A stretch of DNA of 64,000 nt from a bacterium (lineage in GTDB: Bacteria > Actinomycetota > Acidimicrobiia > Acidimicrobiales > Bin134), in contig JAPOVT010000048.1 of assembly GCA_026708015.1 (NCBI GenBank), positions 62,001 through 126,000 on the forward strand, given 5' to 3'. A program made the position numbers and the translations under genes. The first letter of the stretch is position 1; each line of letters begins with the position of its first letter. Below, piece by piece: positions 24,750 through 34,400 of this stretch. The notes below the pieces were generated by a model. That model did no database searches. It saw only the letters and a list, made by a program, of their open reading frames with translations, and was not told the DNA's origin.

Positions 24750-26138
24750 CTAGGAAGCAACGCCGGCAAGCGCTGCTCCCGCGGTGGCCAGCACCACCGC
24801 GGTGAGACCCCAGCGGATGATGCGGTTGTCCAAGACCGGGACGAAGGCGGCCACCGCGAAGGGCAGAAGGGAGAGCCCGTAGCGGGGATTGGTGTCGAAG
24901 TAGATCCCCAGCGACAGATAGCTGGCGACCATGGTCACCACTCCGGTGGCCACCATGCCGACGGCCGCGGCGGCGGCTAGGGCTCGATGGTTCGATCCTT
25001 TGGCCGCGAACAGCGCGACCGCACCCAACCCTGCGATGACCAGCAGGTTCAGGAGGCCTCCCAGGGGCTCGAGCAGGCTTCGGGGGAGGGTGTCGGGCAC
25101 GAAGGGATTGCGAAGCGGGCTGAGGGTGGAGAAGAGCTCGTCGCCCAGGCGGTCCCATTGGAAGCCGTCAACCTGGTAGATGGCGTTGGTGGGCAGCTGC
25201 TCCGCATCGATGTGGCCTCGGGCGTCCTGTACTGCCGACCAGGTGATGATCGAAGCCACCGTCACGATGACCGCGGCACCGGTCACCATCGACCAACGGC
25301 GGATCTTGTGTGGGGTCAGGTCGTCTCGGCGCTGCCAGCCCCGCACCGCCAGGTAGACCACGGCCGCACCTACCGCCACTGAGTTGGTGAACTTGAGCCA
25401 CACTGCCACCAGGGCGGCCAGTGGCAGCAGCCAGCTCGGTGCCCGTCCGCCCTCCCACCGCAAGGCGGCGGCCAACACTAGGGCCCCGCCCAACAGAGCG
25501 GTGGTGTCGGGATTGATGATCGACGACTCGTGGAGCACGGTGGGCGACACCACCAGCCAGCCGATCAACAGCGCCTTGATCCAGCTCGAGGCCCCGAGGC
25601 TGCCCAGCACGTACCACAGCACCACCGCCGCGGCCCCCAGCCACAGGATCCCCACCAGGCGGGCGCCGGTGATGGGGCTGTCGACGCCGGGCACGGCCTC
25701 AATGGCCTCTCCGCCCAGCGCGGTGGCGGTGTAGTACACCGGCGGATGGGGTGAGGCGGTGTTGAGACCGGAGTTGGGGAACTGGTCGGGGCTCAACAGG
25801 AGCGACCCGCACGGGGGCAATTGCACCTGGATGATGCTGGCCGGGCTCAGCTGGGGGACTCCCCGCTCACCAGTGAGGTGGAGCCAGTCGTTGAGGGCGT
25901 CGATGGACAGCCGCAGCGGGTAGTCGATTCCCCGGCAGGCGGCCTCCTCCATGGTTTCCTGATCGATGGTGTCGCCGTGTCGGGGCGCATGGAACGGCGA
26001 CTTAAGGGCGTAGTCGGCATGCTGGAGCTCGTCGATGTGCGACAGGGCCGGATGGTCCCGCACATGCAGCCCCACCAGCACCGCCACGGCGACCAGCACC
26101 GCAGCAAATACGACGTGATCGCGATGCCTTGCCGACAC
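24750..26138 (-). CDS. GT-C-like multi-pass membrane protein, copy A
   Basis: From the GTG at 26138 the product has 462 residues and about ten transmembrane helices. After the first helix comes VRDHPALSHIDELQHADY, an extracytoplasmic loop with paired acidic residues as in GT-C glycosyltransferases that use polyprenyl-phosphate sugars (DUF2142-like). The next loop has cysteines in EEAACRGIDYP and PPCGSLLL that may form a disulfide. The frame is open to a TTG at 26213, but that would overlap the divergent copy B. It is co-transcribed with the polyprenyl-phosphate glycosyltransferase and DUF2304 genes. Acceptor and sugar are unknown. Confidence 0.75.
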   Translation of the reverse strand: MSARHRDHVVFAAVLVAVAVLVGLHVRDHPALSHIDELQHADYALKSPFHAPRHGDTIDQETMEEAACRGIDYPLRLSIDALNDWLHLTGERGVPQLSPASIIQVQLPPCGSLLLSPDQFPNSGLNTASPHPPVYYTATALGGEAIEAVPGVDSPITGARLVGILWLGAAAVVLWYVLGSLGASSWIKALLIGWLVVSPTVLHESSIINPDTTALLGGALVLAAALRWEGGRAPSWLLPLAALVAVWLKFTNSVAVGAAVVYLAVRGWQRRDDLTPHKIRRWSMVTGAAVIVTVASIITWSAVQDARGHIDAEQLPTNAIYQVDGFQWDRLGDELFSTLSPLRNPFVPDTLPRSLLEPLGGLLNLLVIAGLGAVALFAAKGSNHRALAAAAAVGMVATGVVTMVASYLSLGIYFDTNPRYGLSLLPFAVAAFVPVLDNRIIRWGLTAVVLATAGAALAGVAS

Positions 26139-26212
26139 CCGTTCAGAGTAGACCCTCGGGACCTTTTCCAATGACCGGACAATAGGCAGCAGCTGTGCTA
26201 CGCCTTGTCGCA

Positions 26213-27736
26213 ATGAATGAGCCGGTGGCGTCTCACATTCGTTGGATGCAGAGATTCAGGTTGAGTTGGAAGGTTGATCTGGTCGTACTGGTGGGCATCC
26301 TTGTCTTGGTTGTGGGGCTAGTGGCGTTGCAGGTGAGGGATCATCCGCAGCTCTCACCGATTGATGAACTTCAACACTTCGACTACACGTTGAAGTCACC
26401 GTCTGCTGGCGTGCGAGTTGGCGAGATGTTTGGAACAGAGGCAATGAAGGCGGTGGCCTGCCGCGGCATAGATCATCATGGGTGGGAAGCTGGGTCCCCC
26501 TATCTTCCAGAGTGCGGCGACATTCGTCCCGATCCAGGCCTGTCTCCTGGACATGGCTTCAATACGGCCTACCAGCATCCGCCCCCGTACTACACGCTGA
26601 CAGCCCTGATTGGGGAGGTGGTGTTGCTACTGCCCGGTGACGAGAGCTCGCTGGTGGCATATCGGTTGGTGGGTGCGCTGTGGCTGGCTTCCGGACTGGC
26701 GTTGATCTGGTATGCGCTGGGCTTGGTAGGAGCAAGCACAGCGGGTCGAGCCTCGGTAGTGGGGTTGTTGGGGGTATCGCCGGTAGTGGTTCATGCTTCG
26801 GCCTTTGTCAATCCTGATGCCGTCGCATTGCTGGGCGGCGGTTTGTTGTTGCTGGCGTTGTTGAAGTGGGAGTCGGGGAGTTGGCCATGGTGGTCGGTTG
26901 CGGTCGCGTCGGCGGCTGCCGTATGGCTCAAATTAACCAACGCATTTGCCGTAGGCGTTGTGGTGCTGTACCTGTCATTTCGGATTTGGCAGGAATGGGA
27001 CAAGCGACACTTGCCTCAGGCGAAGGCAGCGAGGCGCGAGCGTTTGCTAGCGGCCTCCGTATCTGCCCTTCTGGCCCTTGCTTCGGTCTTGTTCTGGCGG
27101 TTTTGGCAGGAGAATCGAGGGTTGAGCGAAGAAGAGGACCTTCCCGTATTCGCCGACCTGCGATTCGACAGCTTTCAATGGGCGCTGCTCGACGACCAGC
27201 TGAGAGCGGCAGTCACGCCGTTTCGTGACCAATGGGTCCCTGGTGTCCTTCCCCGCGACCTGCTAGTACCGCTTGCTGGAATAGCTGATGTCGGGCTGCT
27301 CGCGTTGTTGGGGGCAGCGCTGGCATTCACTGCGGCCAGGTCCGCCTACAGGGCTCTGGTAGGCGGTGTATTCGGGGCCATGGTGGGGATTGGGATACTG
27401 ACGATGATCTCGTTCCATTTGGCATTGGGGCTTCATGCGGTCACACCCGGAAGATATGGGCTGGCGGTATTGCCGTTCGCGGCAGTGGGGATCGCGCCGG
27501 TTTTGCGCCGCAACGTTCTTGTCCGGATGCTGATAGGAGCGTTGGCTTGTACCACAGCGGCGGTGATGCTCTACGGCGTTTTGTTCTTCAGCCCCAAACC
27601 TGGCGCGCCAGAGAGCGAACCGGTTGACGGTCTCCTTCCCCGCGATGAATTGATTTCTGAACAAGAAGATCTTCTAAATGCCTATCGCTGCCAGCTTGGC
27701 GTCGATATCCACTTGGTTCCGGGTGGGTGTCCATAG
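26213..27736 (+). CDS. GT-C-like multi-pass membrane protein, copy B
   Basis: The 507-residue product is a divergent paralogue of the gene on the other side of the shared promoter region. Both share VRDHPxLSxIDELQHxDYxLKSP, AVACRGID-like and HPPxYYT(A/L)TAL segments and the same helix pattern, so this is likely another GT-C-type glycosyltransferase. It uses more A/T-ending codons than its neighbours, suggesting separate transfer or relaxed codon choice. An in-frame GTG at 26195 is an alternative start; no Shine-Dalgarno sequence decides. The C-terminus ends in a soluble tail (YRCQLGVDIHLVPGGCP) with two cysteines. Confidence 0.72.
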   Translation: MNEPVASHIRWMQRFRLSWKVDLVVLVGILVLVVGLVALQVRDHPQLSPIDELQHFDYTLKSPSAGVRVGEMFGTEAMKAVACRGIDHHGWEAGSPYLPECGDIRPDPGLSPGHGFNTAYQHPPPYYTLTALIGEVVLLLPGDESSLVAYRLVGALWLASGLALIWYALGLVGASTAGRASVVGLLGVSPVVVHASAFVNPDAVALLGGGLLLLALLKWESGSWPWWSVAVASAAAVWLKLTNAFAVGVVVLYLSFRIWQEWDKRHLPQAKAARRERLLAASVSALLALASVLFWRFWQENRGLSEEEDLPVFADLRFDSFQWALLDDQLRAAVTPFRDQWVPGVLPRDLLVPLAGIADVGLLALLGAALAFTAARSAYRALVGGVFGAMVGIGILTMISFHLALGLHAVTPGRYGLAVLPFAAVGIAPVLRRNVLVRMLIGALACTTAAVMLYGVLFFSPKPGAPESEPVDGLLPRDELISEQEDLLNAYRCQLGVDIHLVPGGCP

Positions 27737-27825
27737 ATATCTGATCTGTCTGACCAGATGCCACCGTAGACAGGGCCTTTAGTTGGTATCGGTATACGGG
27801 TGAAGATGAGGGCGCAGCAGCGCCG

Positions 27826-27831
27826 TACACT
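27826..27831 (+). promoter_or_regulatory. Candidate -10 box (TACACT) for the rml operon
   Basis: TACACT lies nine bases before the ATG of rmlA. The stretch TACACTGGCGGG is repeated before the LCP gene at 57513, so the two envelope operons may share promoter features. Confidence 0.4.
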
Positions 27832-27840
27832 GGCGGGCGC

Positions 27841-28947
27841 ATGAAAGGGTTGATCTTGTCGGGAGGAGAAGGGACGCGGCTGCGCCCGCTTACCCACACC
27901 CGGGCCAAGCAGTTGGTGCCTATCGCCAACAAGGCGGTGTTGTTCTACGGCATCGAGGACATGGCCGCCGCGGGGATCACCGACATCGCCATCGTGGTGG
28001 GCGACACCCATCAGGAGATTCGGGATGCGGTGGGCGACGGTTCAAGCTTCGGAGTGAGCGTGACCTACATCCGTCAGGAGGCTCCACTCGGCTTGGCCCA
28101 CTGCGTGCTCATAGCCCGGGACTTCTTGGGCGACGACTGCTTTGTCATGTACTTGGGCGACAACATGCTGGAGCAGGGCCTGGCTGAATTCGTCGAGAGG
28201 TTCGAGAAGTCCAGGGAGCAGAGTTCCAGCGAACGGGGCGATTCCGGTACCGACCCCTGTCGAGCGCAGATCCTGCTGACCCCGGTGGAGAACCCTTCGT
28301 CGTTCGGAGTGGCTGAACTCAATCCCGATGGCGACGTGGTGAACCTGGTGGAAAAGCCCACCGATCCGCCCTCCAACTTGGCCTTGGTGGGTGTATACAT
28401 CTTCGACTCCTGTATCCATGGCGCGGTGGCGGCCATCGAGCCTTCGGCCCGGGGCGAGTTGGAGATTACCGATGCCATCTTCTGGCTGATTCAGAACGGC
28501 TACCGGGTGAGCCATCAGCTGTTGGACGGATGGTGGATCGACACCGGCAAGAAGGATCCGCTGCTGGCATGCAATCGACTGGTGCTTGACACCGTGGCTC
28601 GCCGGGTGGACGGAGCGGTGGACGATGCCTCAAGGGTTGAAGGGCGGGTGGTGGTTTCAGAAGGGGCCAAGATCGTCAATTCCACCGTGCGGGGACCGGC
28701 GGTGATCGGGGCCAACACCCGGATCGAGAACACGTTCATCGGGCCCTACACCTCCATCGGCGACGAGTGCGTGGTGGTCGACGCCGAATTGGACCACTCG
28801 GTGGTGCTTGAGGGCTGCCGCATCGATGGAATCGGCCGGATCACCGACTCCCTGATCGGCCAGCACGTGCAGTTGACCCAATCACCTGAGCGTCCTCAGG
28901 CATCTCGGCTCATGCTGGGCGACCATTCCCATCTGGAGCTGGGATAG
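27841..28947 (+). CDS. rmlA: Glucose-1-phosphate thymidylyltransferase, long form
   Basis: The 368-residue product makes dTDP-glucose, the first step to dTDP-rhamnose. The nucleotide-binding GGEGTRLRPLTHTRAKQLVP is at residues 7-26, and residues 1-240 form the transferase domain. The C-terminal 110 residues hold left-handed beta-helix repeats (GAKIVNSTVRGPAVIGANTR and following), which marks the RmlA-long subfamily rather than the short enzyme. An insertion near residues 118-142 (EKSREQSSSERGDSGTDP) is polar and probably a surface loop. The rmlC, rmlB and rmlD genes follow directly, so the operon contains the complete pathway. Confidence 0.93.
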   Translation: MKGLILSGGEGTRLRPLTHTRAKQLVPIANKAVLFYGIEDMAAAGITDIAIVVGDTHQEIRDAVGDGSSFGVSVTYIRQEAPLGLAHCVLIARDFLGDDCFVMYLGDNMLEQGLAEFVERFEKSREQSSSERGDSGTDPCRAQILLTPVENPSSFGVAELNPDGDVVNLVEKPTDPPSNLALVGVYIFDSCIHGAVAAIEPSARGELEITDAIFWLIQNGYRVSHQLLDGWWIDTGKKDPLLACNRLVLDTVARRVDGAVDDASRVEGRVVVSEGAKIVNSTVRGPAVIGANTRIENTFIGPYTSIGDECVVVDAELDHSVVLEGCRIDGIGRITDSLIGQHVQLTQSPERPQASRLMLGDHSHLELG

Positions 28948-28952
28948 CAGAA

Positions 28953-29519
28953 GTGGCCGCGGTAAGTCCTTGCGAGGCGATTGCGGGCGCATTCATTGTG
29001 TCCCCCGACATCCACGGAGATGAGCGGGGCGTATTTGTGGAGACCTACCGGCGGGAGTGGATTCCCGGCGTCCGGGAGATGATCCAGGCCAACCGGGGAG
29101 ACCGGCGGTCCGGCTCGGTAGTGGGCTTGCACTATCACCTCCATCAGGCCGACTACTGGTACGTGCCGGTGGGACAGGCCCGGGTGGTGCTGCACGATCT
29201 TCGATCGGGTTCGCCCACCGACGGGCAGACCGTGGCGCTTCCCCTGGGCACCGAACCGGACGGAGTCAATCACCACCGAGGGGTGTATATACCGCCGGGG
29301 GTGGCGCATGGGTTTGCCGCTCTGTCGGACATGACCATTACCTACTTGGTTGACGGCTACTACAACCCGGCCGACGAGTTGGGGGTGGCGTGGGACGACC
29401 CGGAGATTGGCGCCGATTGGGGGGTGGACAGCCCCATCCTCTCGGTTCGCGACCAGTCGAACCCCCGCCGCTCGGAAATCCCCGACCACTTGATCCCCCG
29501 GTTCGGCCCTCAGCTGTGA
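28953..29519 (+). CDS. rmlC: dTDP-4-dehydrorhamnose 3,5-epimerase-like protein
   Basis: The 188-residue cupin has the family frame: IHGDERGVFVETYR, VVGLHYHLHQADYWYV, YIPPGVAHGF and WDDPEIGADW. The catalytic His of GLHYH and the His of PPGVAHGF are kept, as is the Tyr near YLVDGYYNP. The usual RGLHYQ...QGKLV is changed: the Arg becomes Val and the Lys region reads ADYWYV, so the active-site lysine is absent. It may still be the epimerase of this operon, or have a changed activity. The start is a GTG five bases after rmlA and the gene ends one base before rmlB. Confidence 0.82.
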   Translation: MAAVSPCEAIAGAFIVSPDIHGDERGVFVETYRREWIPGVREMIQANRGDRRSGSVVGLHYHLHQADYWYVPVGQARVVLHDLRSGSPTDGQTVALPLGTEPDGVNHHRGVYIPPGVAHGFAALSDMTITYLVDGYYNPADELGVAWDDPEIGADWGVDSPILSVRDQSNPRRSEIPDHLIPRFGPQL

Positions 29520-29520
29520 C

Positions 29521-30483
29521 ATGAAACTGCTGATCACCGGGGGCGCCGGATTCATCGGGTCGAACTATGTGCGGTGGCTGCTGGCCTATAGCGACGACTC
29601 GGTGGTGGTGTACGACGCCCTCACCTATGCCGGCAACCGCGACAACCTGAGGGATTTCGAAGACGATCCCCGCTTTGAGTTCATCTACGGCGACGTGTGC
29701 GACCGCGACGGGGTAGTCGAGGCCATGGAGCGCTGCGATGCGGTGGTCCACTTTGCTGCCGAGAGCCATGTGGACCGTTCCATCGTGGGCCCCGATGCCT
29801 TCGTGCGCACGAACTGCGATGGCACGAACGTGGTGTGCGACACGGCCCGGCGGCTGGAAGTGGGCAAGCTGGTGCAGGTTTCCACCGACGAGGTGTACGG
29901 GTCGATCGACGAGGGCTCCTTCGCCGAGACCGACCGGCTGGAACCCCGTTCGCCCTACTCGGCGTCCAAGGCCGGGGCCGACTTGATCGCGCTGGCCCAT
30001 GGGGAGACCTTTGGCCTGCCGGTGGCCATCACTCGAACCACAAACAACTTCGGGCCCTATCAGCACCCCGAAAAGCTGATCCCCCTGTTCACCACCAACC
30101 TCCTCGACGGGCTGGCGGTGCCCCTGTACGGCGACGGTTTGAACGTGCGTGACTGGTGCCATGTAGACGACAACTGTGCGGCCATCGACTTGGTGCTGCG
30201 CCAGGGTTTATCGGGAGAGATCTACAACATCGCCGGAGGCAACGAGCTCACCAACCGGGACCTGACCGAACGGCTGCTGGAGTTGTGCGGTCGGGACGAA
30301 TCGTTCATCCGCTACGTGGACGACCGCCTGGGCCACGACCGACGCTACTCGGTGGATGCGACCAAAATCGGCAGCCTGGGGTGGTTGCCAACCCGGGAGA
30401 TGGATGAGGCTTTGGCCGCCACCGTGGAGTGGTACCGGGACAACCGCTGGTGGTGGGCGCCGCTCAAGCAAGCGGCGACATGA
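29521..30483 (+). CDS. rmlB: dTDP-glucose 4,6-dehydratase
   Basis: The 320-residue extended short-chain dehydrogenase starts with KLLITGGAGFIGSNYVRWLL (NAD site). It has HFAAESHVDRSI, the STDEVYGSIDEGSF segment with the dehydratase Thr-Asp-Glu, and YSASKAGAD with the catalytic Tyr and Lys. TTNNFGPYQHPEKLIPLF is a subfamily signature of RmlB. It converts dTDP-glucose to the 4-keto-6-deoxy sugar. It lies between rmlC and rmlD in a tight operon. Confidence 0.95.
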   Translation: MKLLITGGAGFIGSNYVRWLLAYSDDSVVVYDALTYAGNRDNLRDFEDDPRFEFIYGDVCDRDGVVEAMERCDAVVHFAAESHVDRSIVGPDAFVRTNCDGTNVVCDTARRLEVGKLVQVSTDEVYGSIDEGSFAETDRLEPRSPYSASKAGADLIALAHGETFGLPVAITRTTNNFGPYQHPEKLIPLFTTNLLDGLAVPLYGDGLNVRDWCHVDDNCAAIDLVLRQGLSGEIYNIAGGNELTNRDLTERLLELCGRDESFIRYVDDRLGHDRRYSVDATKIGSLGWLPTREMDEALAATVEWYRDNRWWWAPLKQAAT

Positions 30484-30496
30484 GGGCCGCGGGGCT

Positions 30497-31342
30497 GTGA
30501 AGGTTCTGGTCACCGGGGCGGCCGGACAGCTCGGCTGTGACGTGGCGGCGCAGTTCGCCGATTCCGGCCATGACGTCATTGCTGCTCGCCGCCGAGAACT
30601 GGATGTCTCCCGGCGAGAACAGGTGCTCGGTGTGGTGGGTTCTGTCCAGCCCGATGTTCTAGTCAACTGTGCGGCCTATACGGCGGTGGACGCTTGCGAG
30701 ACCGATGCTGAGCGGGCCTATGAGGTCAACGCATTGGCGGTGCGCCACCTGGCCGAGGCGGCCTACCGGTTTGATGCCCACCTGTGCCACGTTTCCACCG
30801 ACTACGTGTTCTCCGGCGACAAAGCCGAGCCCTACCACGAATGGGACCAGCCCGATCCCCGGTCGGTTTATGGCGCCAGCAAGCTGGCCGGCGAGCAGGA
30901 GGTAGGCGAAGCTGCCACCGTGGTGCGGACCTCGTGGCTGTGCGGTCGCCACGGCGCCAATGTGGTGGCCACCGTGTTGCGGCTGGCTGCCGAAGGCGGG
31001 CCGCTCCGATTCGTAAACGACCAGCGGGGCTCGCCGTCGTTCACTCCTGATGTGGCCATCATGATCGAGCGGCTGTGCGTTGACCGATCTCCGGGGCTGT
31101 ATCACGTGACCAATCGGGGAGAGGCGTCTTGGTATGAGTTCGCCCGGGAGGTCATGGTCGCCGCAGGCCATGACCCCGACCGGGTAGAGCCCATCACCAC
31201 GGCTGAACTCGATCCGCCTCGTCTGGCCCCCCGACCGGCGAACTCGGTGCTGGAGAACCGGGCGCTGGGTTTGACCGGCTTGGACCAGCCCCCTGACTAC
31301 CGGGAGTCGCTGCATCGCTTGGTGGCCGATCTGCGGGGCTGA
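30497..31342 (+). CDS. rmlD: dTDP-4-dehydrorhamnose reductase
   Basis: The 281-residue product reduces the 4-keto sugar to dTDP-L-rhamnose with NAD(P)H. It carries VLVTGAAGQLGCDV, NCAAYTAVDACETD, STDYVFSGD and YGASKLAGEQEV (catalytic Tyr and Lys). The GTG start at 30497 gives the family's usual N-terminus; the longer frame lies inside rmlB. It completes the rml set, so dTDP-rhamnose is a predicted product of this operon, and the WsaF-like glycosyltransferase nearby could use it. Confidence 0.94.
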   Translation: MKVLVTGAAGQLGCDVAAQFADSGHDVIAARRRELDVSRREQVLGVVGSVQPDVLVNCAAYTAVDACETDAERAYEVNALAVRHLAEAAYRFDAHLCHVSTDYVFSGDKAEPYHEWDQPDPRSVYGASKLAGEQEVGEAATVVRTSWLCGRHGANVVATVLRLAAEGGPLRFVNDQRGSPSFTPDVAIMIERLCVDRSPGLYHVTNRGEASWYEFAREVMVAAGHDPDRVEPITTAELDPPRLAPRPANSVLENRALGLTGLDQPPDYRESLHRLVADLRG

Positions 31343-31409
31343 TCAGTGGATGTTTAGGGCTGACCTCGACGGCGGAGCTGGCTCTGACAACGCGACATCC
31401 GCCCCCCGG

Positions 31410-34400
31410 TCAGATGGTGGCCGACCGGCGAATGGCCTCGCAATCGTCCACTTCCTCTTGCTCTGACTCGCCGAAGGTTTCAGGCACGCGGCGGCAGTGT
31501 GAGAAGAACAGGAGTTCGAAGTTGTCGGAGAACTGGCTTTCTAGGTGCTCGAGGGCCCGCTGGCGGGCCACGGCCACCCGGCGGGTGGTGGGCAGGGAGC
31601 ACACGTCGGCGATTCCGTTGTCGTCGCTGTCGAAGGCGTAGGTGGTTGGACCGCCGAGGCTGAAGTTGAGGCAGAAGTCCGGACCGTCGATGGCTCCCGA
31701 GTAGAACATCTCGTCATCGGCGGTCATCGGTGATCCGTTGTTGTCGGCTGGCTCTGTCTCCGGGCCGGGGCTGGTTGGCGGGACCGGGGCCGTGGACGGG
31801 TTAGCCTGGACATCCCGGTACTGGGCGCACTCGTCTACCGCCTCTTGCTCTGGCTCGCCGAACGTAGCGGACAGGAGCGAGCGGCACTCCTCGGCTAGGC
31901 GGTCGGCAAAGACTTGCCGGGCATCTCCAAAGTCCTTCAAATCCTGCAAGGCGTTCTGGCGGGCTACGGCCACCCGGCGGGTGGTGGGCAGGGAGCACAC
32001 GTCGGCGATTCCGTTGTCGTCGCTGTCGAAGGCGTAGGTGGTTGGACCGCCGAGGCTGAAGTTGAGGCAGAAGTCCGGGCCGTCGATGACTCCGGAGTAG
32101 AACACATCGTCGGCCGGGGTTATGTCCCCGGGGTCCCCCGGATCGTCTGGCGTGGTGGTGACGGTGGCCAGAGGAACGGTGAAGCTGAAGAGGGTGGACA
32201 AGAGCTGGTTCTGTCCGCTCTCTCGGGCCGCAGTATTGATCCGGGCCTGAAGTCGGTTGCCGGTGACGGTGACAGTACGAGAGGTGCCGATGATCCGGAT
32301 TTGGGCCTTGTCCAACCGTCCCGATCCGCCAATGCCACCCACGGTCTCCATGCTGATGAGCTGCCCCACTGCGGTATCGGAATGGTCGTTCAACCACCGG
32401 TTGAGGTCGGCAACTGAATAGGAGCGCGTCCATGAGGTGTAGGGGTTGCCGTCTTGGCTGTCGAAGGGGTCGGGTTTGGCTGACAGGTAGGGGAGATCAG
32501 TGGAGAACACATACCCACTGCGCTCGGTGTGGCCGCCGTTGGACGCCGAATAGAACGCTCGAATGGGGGCACCGCCGTGCTGCAATATCTGCCCCTCGGT
32601 GTTCTCCACGGCTTGGAGCCAGGTAGCGGCGTCGGCGTGCTTCTCGCGGAGGTCTCCCACAAATGCCTGGTCCCAAACCGTGGCGTACAGGTCGAAGGGC
32701 CGGTTCCACGAGCCAGAGGCCCGCCGCTCCCGAAGGGTGGCGCTGGCGTAGCTTCGGGCGGCAATGGCCTGGGCCTCGTGAATTGGCAGCGGCCAGTTCA
32801 TGGGCGTCTCGGCGATGCCCCGGAGATACTTCTCCATAGGAAGGGAATCGAGGATCACATAGAAGGTTCCGGGGTCTCCTCCGGCGGGTACCAGGTTGAT
32901 GCGGCCGTGGGAGTAGGAGTGGCCGGTGTTGGACACCCTTACCGAAGTGCCGGTGGCGAAGTGGAGTTGGGCCGTCTGCCCAGAACAGCCGTTGCCGCAC
33001 ACATCGGTGCCGTTGACGGTAAAATGCCAGTGGCCGACGTGGCGGGTGACGGTCACTGAGGTGCCCGCGGGTACCCGGATTTCGCCTTGGCCGTCGACAG
33101 TGATGCGATTTGCCCCTTGGGGGGTCAGCCTGGTGCTGGTGGTGGTGCTCAGGTGGACGCGGATGGCGTCTTCGGGATGCACCGGCTGCGGTGGGGTCTC
33201 GATCACCGGCTCGGGATTCGTTGGGGGTGTGCCCACTGATGTGGTGGGAAGGGCGCTGTGGGGGTCGCTGAAGAACTTCTCGATGGTCAAGGAGTCCACG
33301 ACGACCAGGAAACGGCTCGGGTCTCCGGCAACGGCGATGAGGTTGATGCGGCCGTGGGAGTAGGAGCGGCCGGTGGTGGATGCGGCCACTGCGGTGTCGG
33401 TGCCGAAATGGAGTTGGACCGTCTGCCCGGCACAGCCGTTGCCGCAAAGGTCAACATTGCCGTAACGGATGCGCCAGCGGCCGCCGACTCGGGAGATGGC
33501 GATAGGGGTTCCGGCTGGGGCCCGGACCGCTTCGAGGCCGCTGTGAGTGATGTTCTGGTCGTCAATGGTGATCCGGTTAAGCCCCTCGGGGGTGAGGGTG
33601 GTCGCCTCGGCGTTGGCCAGCAATACCTGTATCCATTCTGCTGCTGTGTCGCTGATTGGGGCTGGCCCGCCGGGGTCGTTGTGGGGATCGTCGAGGAACT
33701 CCTCGACAGTGAGCGAGTCGAGGGTGATGTGGAACCGGCTCGGGTCTCCGGCGACGGCGATGAGGTTGATGCGGCCGTGGGAGTAGGAGCGGCCGGTGGT
33801 GGATATGGACACGGCGGTGTCGGTAGCGAAGTGGAGTTGGGCGGTTTGTCCGATACAGCCGTTGGGGCATATGTCGGTCCCGTTGTAGGTGATGTGCCAG
33901 CGACCTTGGTGGCGGGTGAAGGTGATGGGGGTTCCGGCCAGGGGACGGGCTGCATCCTGGCCACCGACTGGGATGTTCTGGTTTTCAACGGTAATCCGGT
34001 TGATCCCTTCGGGGGTAAGGGTGGTGGTGTCGGTGGTGGCCAGCAACACCTGGGCCGCGTCCTCAGGAGACGTGGGCGTCGCGGCTGGGCTCGGTACGGG
34101 GGTTGAGGTTGTGGGAGTGGGCGCTGGTCCCGGGTCGTCGGCCGGGCGACCGTAGTTCTCCACCAACTGGGTGTTCTCGTAGTAGAAGCTCAGGATTGCT
34201 GAGGCACTCTGTCCGGCCTGGGCTCGGGCGAGGCCTCCCCACTGGCTCATTCCCACTCCGTGACCCCAGCCGCTTCCACTGAAGGTGGCAGTGGCCGAAG
34301 GGTCCACGATGAGCACCGGTTGGGGGTTGGGGCTGTTTTGGGCTGAAGCCGGGGCTGCAACCAGAACTGATGCCGCTACGAGCAGAACCGAAGCGGCGGC

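Noticed and set aside
28953-28953. Reading the rmlC gene as a pseudogene
   Set aside because: It is full length, keeps the fold motifs and catalytic His, and is tightly packed in the operon.
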